Positions 56,617-64,000 of a DNA stretch of 64,000 nt are shown in pieces; the first letter of the stretch is position 1, and every line of letters starts with the position of its first letter. A program made the position numbers and the translations under genes. Below the pieces are notes generated by a model, which ran no database searches, was not told the origin of the DNA, and saw nothing but the letters and a program-made list of their open reading frames with translations. The DNA comes from Endocalyx cinctus (Eukaryota > Ascomycota > Sordariomycetes > Amphisphaeriales > Apiosporaceae): positions 4,478,171 through 4,542,170 of the forward strand of contig BCKC01000002.1 in NCBI GenBank assembly GCA_001600455.1, in the 5' to 3' direction.

Positions 56617-57555
56617 ATGCAGCTCACTTTCGCCTCCCTCCTCTCCCTCGCCGTCCTCGCCGCGGCCGCTCCCCAGGGTGTTCCCAACGCCACCTGCGAG
56701 CAGAACTACAACCAGTGCGTGAGCGCTCCCAACGCCAACCACTCCACCTGCGTCTCTCAGCTGCAGTCTTGCCAGAACCCCTCCAAGCGCAATGCTCAGC
56801 TCACCTGCCAGCAGAGCTACGACCAGTGCGTGACCGCTCCCAACGCCAACCACTCCACCTGCGTCTCGCAGCTCCAGTCTTGCCAGAACTCCACCCCGGC
56901 CAAGCGCGCCGTCGACGCCAGCTGCGCCATGACCTTTGCTGAGTGCGCCATGACCGAGGGTGTCCAGGTCACCGGCTGTGTCTCCGACCTCAAGTCCTGC
57001 GCTTCTGCCTTGACCGCTCGCGCCGAGAAGCCTGCTCCTGCTCCTCCTGCTCCTACCGAGCCTGCCCCGGCCCCGGCTGGCAAGCGTGGCGAGAAGCCTG
57101 CCCCTGCTCCTCCTGCTCCTACCGAGCCCGCTCCCGCTCCTGCCGCTAAGCGTGGCGAGAAGCCTGCTCCTCCTCNNNNNGGCGAGAAGCCTGCTCCTCC
57201 TCCCGCTGCTCCCACCGAGCCCGCTCCCGCCCCTGCCGCCAAGCGTGGCGAGAAGCCTGCCCCTGCTCCTCCTGCCCCGACTGAGCCTGCCCCGGCCCCG
57301 GCTGGCAAGCGTGAGGAGAAGCCTGCCCCCGCTCCCCCTGCTCCCACCGAGCCTGCCCCGGCCCCGGCTGGCAAGCGTCACGAGAAGCCTGCCCCCGCTG
57401 CTCCGGCCCCGACCGAGCCTGCTGCCCCCGCCCCTGCCCCCGCCAAGCGCGCCGACAAGCCTACTTGCCAGGACACCTACAACCAGTGCGTCACCGCCCC
57501 TAACGCCAACCACTCCACTTGTGTCTCTCAGCTCAACGAGTGCCTCGGCAACTAA
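56617..57555 (+). CDS. Secreted repetitive protein with four Cys modules and Kex2 sites
   Basis: Single exon of 312 codons as assembled, including two unknown residues at a 5 N gap. Residues 1-18 are a signal peptide (MQLTFASLLSLAVLAAAA). Four modules share the exact spacing C-x6-C-x10-C-x6-C: Cys 27-34-45-52, 64-71-82-89, 103-110-121-128 and 284-291-302-309. Modules 1, 2 and 4 share the text APNANHSTCVSQL with an N-glycosylation sequon; module 3 is divergent. Eight Lys-Arg pairs (ending at residues 58, 97, 157, 179, 210, 232, 254, 278) fit the Golgi protease Kex2. Between modules 3 and 4 lie about six copies of a Pro/Ala/Glu/Lys repeat, each ending in KR. Likely processed into small peptides; function unknown. 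Single-module proteins with similar text exist among fungal secreted proteins, as far as I recall. Confidence 0.85.
   Translation: MQLTFASLLSLAVLAAAAPQGVPNATCEQNYNQCVSAPNANHSTCVSQLQSCQNPSKRNAQLTCQQSYDQCVTAPNANHSTCVSQLQSCQNSTPAKRAVDASCAMTFAECAMTEGVQVTGCVSDLKSCASALTARAEKPAPAPPAPTEPAPAPAGKRGEKPAPAPPAPTEPAPAPAAKRGEKPAPPXXGEKPAPPPAAPTEPAPAPAAKRGEKPAPAPPAPTEPAPAPAGKREEKPAPAPPAPTEPAPAPAGKRHEKPAPAAPAPTEPAAPAPAPAKRADKPTCQDTYNQCVTAPNANHSTCVSQLNECLGN
57025..57450 (+). repeat. Tandem Pro-rich repeats ending in KR
   Basis: Roughly 66 bp units encoding EKPAPAPPAPTEPAPAPA followed by GKR or AKR and one linker residue (G, E or H), with strong codon uniformity. The run is interrupted by an assembly gap. Confidence 0.8.
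57176..57180. other. Assembly gap (5 N) inside the tandem repeat
   Basis: NNNNN in the middle of a repeat unit. It keeps the reading frame only because its length is arbitrary, so the true number of repeats and the protein length are unknown. Confidence 0.95.
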
Positions 57556-59023
57556 AGGGTGCTCGGTTCTGTTTCTAAGGAGGTAGAGAGAGTTGGCGTT
57601 GGTATAAAAGTTTAGAGGGGAAGAGGTGAATCTGTTGAACGGTTCACTTCGACGGACACTCGCTTTATTGGCCGTGGTTAAGTTTTCTTGTGTATCATCT
57701 GATTATCGTACTGTAAATAGAATTTAATAATTATTATTGGGCAGTGGAGCCCCACTTATTCCATACAGATAACCTTCTTCCCCGTGACGCTGAAATCAAG
57801 TATAAATATGTTTTTCCGTACGTAAAAAACCCAGCGGGCTCAAGTAAGTATCAATTATAACTTTCGGCAAATGGCTGAATATATTTAAGCTGTTTTATTC
57901 TAATTGTGTACACCTAGCTAAATTCAACTGGACTAAAGACTTAATCCGTTTTGTATACTGCAAGATTGCCTTTGGTGATACTTTGGATGGACTCTGCGTT
58001 TACCTCCTACGTTAGCTCTTCTGTAAAATATCAGTGTGGTACTCGAATTAATTAACGAAACATGACAAGTATTCGTATTGTAATTAAGCGTTATGAATAG
58101 TATATTCTCATTACATATAATAGTTAACCACAGCGCTAGTCAAGTACTAATTATATAACAAGTAGTTTCCGGCATTCCATGCAGATAATCTCTAGATCTA
58201 GTTATATAATTTCCTATGGGTATTAATACTCTTTAACTAGGTCCCTCAGGGTGCTTGAAGTGCAGTGCAGCTGGTGGCGTGGCGACTATAGGCTCTGCGT
58301 TGGAGCGGCCACGAATCTCTAATTACAGCATCACTGGTAGCAGTGAATTATCTCCTCCATGATAGACATGTGGTGTTTCTTTTTTTTTCCATCGCCATAG
58401 TTTGAAGACGGAATCCTTGATCTTGGACAGCGTCTCGGTCGGTAGGCACCAAGAAGGGATGTTCTTGTAACCTATTAATTGTACGTTTTATTTTAACTCG
58501 ACATTGATGTAGAGTAACTAGTGAGACTGAGATAAATATACACCCCTTCGTCAAGCCCGGAATCTTACCCCTTGCTTGCAGTAAGTTTCTCATACCTATT
58601 ATCCATTGATATCTGTCAGTTTACACAAGTAGTTAGCTTGTATAGGCCGAGTTTATATAAATGAATGCTCCACGCTAAGTATTTGTGGAAGAATAGTCAG
58701 CCCAACGGATATCAGTCTATTCTTAAATACAATTGGTTTTACCAACGCCCGCTTTCCATATTCAGCGACGATATTTGTCGTATGAAGTGAATCTATAATA
58801 TTGTGTAGCATTAATCACGACCTTTCTTGAAAGTATTTCTTTCATTAACTAGGTAGTATGCATCGAGTTTCCTTTGATTCATGTTTCAATATACTGACAT
58901 GAATATACGCAGGAATGGCCGAAACGCTCGACAGTAATGAATGTCGATATTCGTTGAAAATGCAATTTGATAACATGAAGGCTATGTACTGGACGGTGTG
59001 AAGAAGATTGGTAATCTTCACTA
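57556..59023. other. Intergenic between convergent genes
   Basis: 3' regions of the Cys-module gene and the Zn2Cys6 gene. AT-rich; no gene seen. Confidence 0.5.
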
Positions 59024-61562
59024 CTAAAAAGTATTGTTGAGCTCACCAGCCCTGAAATCATAGGTCTGATCAAAGATTTCTTCTTGATTTGACCTCGAAA
59101 GGCTATTCGCGACTCCAGACCTCGACAGCATGTTCGCATCATACTCTTGTGCAAAGTAAAGTGAAGGAGAGAGCGGTAAGTTCATCTGTTGAATCCAGTT
59201 GCACGGACTGGAACCACCATTCGCGTCAACTGCACCACCTGTTGTCGTATCTGATCCGTTAATAATAGTTCCGTCGCCTGAAATTCTAACCGGACCTAAA
59301 AAGGGGATTTTAAGTCTGATTCCATATTGAGGTTCATCGTTCAGGATTTGTCCCGATGCACCCGGGCTCATCTGAGCGGCAGCGTTGGCTTCGATCCTCA
59401 ACAGACATTTCAGGATCGAGCCCGCTTGTCGAAGGGACGATGGATCGCTTCCCACTACGTTGTGGCTCTGCAGCATGAGCTCTATTGTCTCTTCGACCGT
59501 CGCGCGATCACTCAACCGCTGGTGGGCAAGCGTGGCGTCTACGGTGCCGTTCGTCGAAGACTGCGAGTAGCTGTTCTTGACGCGGTGGATATGGGCGAGA
59601 GAGATGGCGAGGCAGGCGGCGAAGGCGGCGAAGTCCATCACGCGGCAGCAGAAAGGCATGTGTTTCATGCAGCGCAGCCGGATGTAGCGGCTCAGGAGCT
59701 CGCGGCTCGCGTTCACGCACGTTGTCCGGCTGTACTCGTCGCCGCTTCCGAGAACGGCGCTTGCGCGAAGTAAGGACGGTAAGTGAAGCAGGATCAGTAG
59801 GTTGTAATGCGTGATCTGGGCGAGTATGCGCAGCACGTCTTCTAGGTTGCCGCTCGTGTTGTCGACTCCGCTGCTCTGATCGCGGTAGCTCGTGCGCGGG
59901 AGGAGCCACCAATCCGGAGGCATACTCTGTACGGCCTCCTGCAGGCCGAGATCGATACTTCTGGACACTTCCGGGTCATCGTCAGGTTGGTTATTTCGAC
60001 CCGCCATTCGGCCTATTAACATGTAGTGCTTTCGTTCCAGTTGTCCTGTGGGGCAGTCGGGTGGTAGTCTCACATTTGAGGGATCAAATGCGGTCTCAGA
60101 TGTTCCTGGGGGGAGACCGAGTATCAGAGCTAGATACCTGTCTTCGCTAACGATTCGATACCACATCATAGCAGGCGATGTTAGAGAAGCGGTGTTTGGA
60201 TCTAAGACAGTTAAGTTTTCTTTACCGTCGGTGTGCAAACCCATGAGTTGACCTAACCCCACCGCACGCTTGAGTAACATCCACGCACGTCGAATATTAC
60301 CGCCGTTTAAATGAAATACCGCTTCCATTATGAGACACTCTAGGCCTTCCAGAGATTCGATGAGCTCGTCATTACTTGTAACGAGACGTGACGCTATGTT
60401 GAGGTAGCTTTCCATCGCCTTTTCCGGTGAGAAGCCGAGGTCTAATTGGGTCATATCGAAGGCGAATTGATCTAAATTTTGAATTCCATTGGCTAGATAG
60501 AGCAAAGTCCTGGCTATAAGAACGGGATGATCTATAGGTTTCGGTAACTTGGAGAGATCGGAGGCCGTCCGCATTTTACTGCTGAACAAGTCCGCATAGG
60601 GAAGTGTGAAGAACTGGAGAAAGTATGCCGTATTTCCTGCTGCTATTATTCTGTCCGCGTCTTTTTGAGATGGTAATGCTGCATGGAGTATTCGGCTTAT
60701 TTTACGGATCTCATCGTTGCTGCTAGTAAAATTCGATAGCAGGATGTCTTGGTTATTGCGTGCATCGTGGCTTAAAAGGTCGTTTATATCAACCTTAATA
60801 GTAGAATCTAGTTAGTGGTATGGTAGAGTATAATTCCTTTGAGTGCCAACTCAGAGTGCTCTCAGCCCAGCATCGCTAAGACATGAAGCCAATTTTGGCC
60901 TAGATCAGGTGTGACCAGCTGCCAGATCCAGTAGGCAAAGAGTTGCTTAACTAGGTAATTTACTTACTGAAGCTGGCAAGTGAAACTTCCTCACTTACTC
61001 GATACAGCAGCTGGCCACAGTTGATTAAGGCTGAAACTGGCTTAGTGTCTTAGCAATGCTGAGTTGACACTCAAGAGTCAAAGGGATAGTGAGAGTTTTT
61101 CTCCTTACCAGAGCGCTATCAAAAAATTGAATCCTAGGCGCCGAAGAACTAGACTCTGCGTTTGGTTTTGAGGAGCTGGTCTCGGACGTGTCGTCGGCGG
61201 TATTTCCTAGTAACGCGCCTAGAGTCTCGACTGTCGGTGTAACGGAAGCTAAAGGTCCTAAAACTTCCGACCCAGGACAAAGATCTTCAAATTCCTGTGT
61301 CAAACACGCTTTACCGCGACGCTGACATGGGGCACAGACAAGACTTCCCGAGGAGAAACTGCATCGAGTTTTTCTTCTCTTACCTATAATTATAGAAAGC
61401 CAACATGATAAGCAGATAATACATCGACATGCACAATTAGATAGATATCATTTTCTTACATTCCCAACAACTAGTTGTGCCTTTTCGTATCTTTCTTCTC
61501 CTCGTTAGTTGTCGACCCACTATTGATCCAGTAGGATCATTGGAGGTCGTGGAGTTGGCCAT
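59024..61562 (-). CDS. Zn2Cys6 transcription factor
   Basis: Exons (minus) 61562-61460, 61383-61109 and 60793-59024 give 715 residues (phases 1, 0). The DNA-binding cluster is rebuilt across intron 1: Cys32-x2-Cys35-x6-Cys42-x8-Cys51-x2-Cys54-x6-Cys61 (CWECKRRKTRC...CAPC...C), the full six-Cys binuclear zinc motif. The long third exon carries the fungal_trans regulatory domain (RRAWMLLKRAVGLGQLMGLH, WYRIVSEDRYLALILGLP). The ATG at 60589 lies inside this exon, so models starting there would lose the zinc cluster. Intron 2 is 315 nt, long for this gene set, with an ACTAAC branch. A nuclear regulator, possibly of the adjacent dehydrogenase gene; targets unknown. Confidence 0.9.
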
Positions 61563-61950
61563 CTGAAATACATATACCAACTAGCACGTGAAAAGTATAT
61601 ATATTTAGGAAGTAAGAGATAAAATGCATAGAGTGTTCCAGACAAATAACCACTTCCGCGAAGGCCGGTAAACAAATAATAAACTTACTTAATCAGTGCT
61701 TTCAGCGTTGAGGCACAGCAATTCAGCGCCAAGTCACGTGGTCGTTAAATGGTTTAGCCTCGATATGATGATACTACGGCTTAAATACATTACGCAAAGT
61801 CCTACCTTGTCGTCTTCAAGAGTCGTCATTTGTATTTGGAGACTATGAACATTTTCTTAAATATTGTTTTATCTAATCCACGATGTTTAATAGCATATAA
61901 TACGTACATCAGGTTTTAGGTATTTGGTCACCTAATATACCTTGCCCGAG
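61563..61950. other. Short spacer between two minus-strand genes
   Basis: About 390 bp between the SDR stop and the Zn2Cys6 start; contains the regulator promoter. No gene seen. Confidence 0.5.
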
Positions 61951-62893
61951 TTAAGGGGCTCCCTCTCCTACAGGAAGATTCATACCATTTATATCGAGAG
62001 ACGCCTCGCTCAGTAACCAAACGATGCTTCGCGCAATATCAGATGGGTCAAGCATCTTGGACTCAATTCCCCACTTCTTGAGGCCTTCTTCAACTTCTTC
62101 TTTAGATATCGCTCCAAAGAACTCTTTCGTCATGGGTGTAAACGTATTTCCTAATTAATTATAATTTAACTTACTGACCATCCACTGATTAAATGAGTCT
62201 GCATACTAACCTGGCGAGACAGTATTGGCTCTGATGCCGAAAGAATAGATATCCTTCGCGACGCAAGATGTGAAATGCGCACACGCCGCTTTAGACGCGC
62301 CGTAAGCGAAGGCATCCGGACCGCGCACAACGGAAGCCAGACTGGAGACGTTGACGATAGAGGGGTTGCTCCCGGAAGGCAGCTTTAGCATGGCGCGAAC
62401 TTGCGCTCTTGTACAGTACATGATCCCGTTCAAATTCACGCCTAGGATACGGGCCCACTCTTCGTCCGTCTCGGAGAGGATCGCTGGTCGTTCTTTGATG
62501 AAAGCGGGCTGGGCCAGCCCGGCGACGTTCGCGGACCCGTGCAGAATCCCCGACTCGGCGAGGATCTCGTCGATCCATTTGTTGACTTGCTTCGGGTCGG
62601 ATACGTCGACTTGGGAGGTGAAGACGCGGGTCTGTGGGTTGATGGCCGCTACAGCTTCTTTGATGCTAGAAAAATTGTCGACCTTCCAGTCCGCAATCCA
62701 GATCGCGTCTGCGCCTTGCTCGGCAAGAACTTGAAAACATCCATTGTTAGAATCATTGAGCGTAGAAGGAAATTGAGACGTCGGAACCCCGGAGTTACTC
62801 ACGTCGTACTGTAGCTGCCCCTATCCCAGAGCTACCACCAGTCACGCTGAAGACGCGAGACTTCAGAGAAGTATTAAGTTTTGAAGTAGACAT
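61951..62893 (-). CDS. Short-chain dehydrogenase/reductase (SDR)
   Basis: Exons (minus) 62893-62803, 62729-62211 and 62150-61951 (phases 1, 1) give 269 residues, the standard classical SDR length. Cofactor motif TGGSSGIG at 18-25; NVAG (98-101, usually NNAG); catalytic Ser159/160 (NVSSLAS), Tyr173 and Lys177 (YGASK); SPGNTFTPM after the active site. The last residue of the second strand region (IADW) suggests an Asp-containing site, favouring NAD(H). It oxidises or reduces an alcohol/ketone of unknown identity. Only 390 bp separate it from the Zn2Cys6 gene on the same strand, a pairing often seen in small metabolic clusters. Confidence 0.92.
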
Positions 62894-63273
62894 ATTAATT
62901 GAAGAAATTCGAAATAAGTTGATTGATGTGTAGCTAATCTGTCACTAAGGAAACGTATGGGACTGAAAGTTTATTTATATGATAGTGGTTGATCATCATT
63001 TCTTGTCAAAGCAAGATCGACCAAGGTAGTTTCTGACAATGTCTTTTAATTCGGATTAATTGCCTTATAATAGTTATAGTATTTTCCCCCGCGGGCTATG
63101 GTTCTATTGTCAGGAGTCAGGAGTCAGGAAACATTCAAACCCACATCTGCTCTTCCTCCGCCGAACCCATTGCCAAGGTTGTTCCTCCGAATTCCAACTC
63201 CGATACTACAATTGCGGGTACGGAGTTGTCTAACCTAGGGGGTCTAAAAAGTTGCCGGGACGGAGGTTAGCTT

Positions 63274-63303
63274 AGCCCGATATCACCAAAACTCATCTAC
63301 TTC
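63274..63303 (-). repeat. Dispersed repeat, partial copy C
   Basis: 30 bp matching the first half of the copy at 9018, in inverted orientation relative to copy B 350 bp further on. Confidence 0.55.
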
Positions 63304-63650
63304 GCTCTTTATTTTCTCATATTAAACACCGAATAATGTATGCTATACTTATATCATTAAAGAGAGAAAGGCGTATGTAATACGAAAATGTCTTCAATTT
63401 TCTAATATATATGTTTCTGTATGAGGAAATATAATGAAAAGCCAAGTAAGGTTTAAAACTACGGGGTTTTTTTTTTTTTTTTTTTTTAAGGAGTATTAAA
63501 GCGTACTATCGAAGTTACGTTACTTTTTTCCGTAAATATCAACATTAAAAAATGAATAAATAATATCGCCATGATCTCCTCGTCTTTCTCTTTCTAATTA
63601 TATAAGTCTTGTACGTATTATATACTATTCAGTGTAAGAAAATAGAGGAT

Positions 63651-63711
63651 GAAGTTGGTATCTTTTGGTAATACCGGGACCGTGCGCGGGCTATTTTGGC
63701 GATAGCCTGCC
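63651..63711 (+). repeat. Dispersed repeat, copy B
   Basis: About 61 bp matching 9018-9078. Contains the near-perfect hairpin GGCTAT-TTTGGCG-ATAGCC and the same CCTGCC end. Confidence 0.6.
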
Positions 63712-64000
63712 GAGATCTACAATTTACACTCCGTAGTCAGCTTTTACTTCACTTAACAGCAGCTCAATGTACGCTGACTTGCTGGTTATCTATCTAATTA
63801 GAGGGCATAAGTTCTCCATTGATATATACGATTTTATTTCGCGATATAGGCTAATTATATTTTAGCATCTTTTATTTAACGGAGGTTTCGTAAAAGGTCG
63901 GTATAAATATAGGGTGCACTTGGGTATAAAATTTGAACTTGGGTTCAGCTAACCGTCGTTTGACCCTCCCTGCGATTTTTTACACCGCCTAGTCAACTGC

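Larger units (their letters stand above)
62894..64000. other. Intergenic, window end, with dispersed repeats
   Basis: SDR promoter followed by AT-rich sequence. Two copies of the dispersed repeat (63274-63303 minus and 63651-63711 plus) and a T run at 63467-63487. No gene seen up to the window edge. Confidence 0.5.

Noticed and set aside
56596..57513. 305-codon minus-strand ORF opposite the Cys-module gene
   Set aside because: Antisense of the repeat; Gly/Arg/Ser-rich by mirror of Pro/Ala codons, no signal or domain.
56617..57555. Dikaritin/ustiloxin-type RiPP precursor
   Set aside because: KR-bounded repeats fit, but the repeat has no Tyr core and no DUF3328 oxidase or tyrosinase gene is seen in the window.

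Overview
The window is nuclear DNA of a filamentous ascomycete, most likely a Sordariomycete and possibly Xylariales (the order is a guess). The evidence is short introns of about 45-315 nt with GTAAGT/GTATGT-like donors and CTAAC/CTGAC-like branch sites, GC-rich exons in AT-rich spacers, and fungal-only families: HET, DUF3176, Clr5-ankyrin, Zn2Cys6, CE5 cutinase and RlpA-like secreted proteins. I support 22 protein genes plus one transporter relic. Thirteen of the models are spliced, and each has a reading frame that closes exactly across the proposed introns.

Layout. 1-9 kb: the 3' end of a P450 cut by the window edge, a 3.2 kb empty stretch, an arylsulfotransferase-family protein and a HET-domain protein. 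9-14.5 kb: a second HET protein with an acidic tandem repeat, then a DUF3176 membrane protein. 14.5-19 kb: an AT-rich, gene-poor stretch. 19-23.5 kb: a small secreted RlpA-like protein, an FAD monooxygenase, an MFS transporter relic and a 52-residue Cys-rich protein. 27-41 kb: the conserved block, with an MFS drug transporter, a hemerythrin-like protein, eIF3c, a mitochondrial P-loop ATPase, a three-exon conserved small protein and a FAR1-type DNA-binding protein. 42-55 kb: accessory genes, with a cutinase/acetylxylan esterase, a small single-TM protein, a 1417-residue Clr5-ankyrin protein, an MBL-fold hydrolase and a GH16 protein. 56-63 kb: a repetitive secreted Cys-rich protein with many KR sites, a Zn2Cys6 regulator and a short-chain dehydrogenase.

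Most notable findings. (1) The gene at 56.6-57.6 kb encodes four modules with identical C-x6-C-x10-C-x6-C spacing. Kex2-type KR sites separate the modules from one another and cut a Pro-rich tandem repeat between them, so it looks like a polyprotein of small secreted peptides. (2) Two inverted copies of a roughly 145 bp element, each with 11 bp terminal inverted repeats, flank the Clr5-ankyrin gene and a small membrane-protein gene. (3) Several small genes are visible only after splicing or because they are very short. No tRNA, rRNA or CRISPR array was seen.
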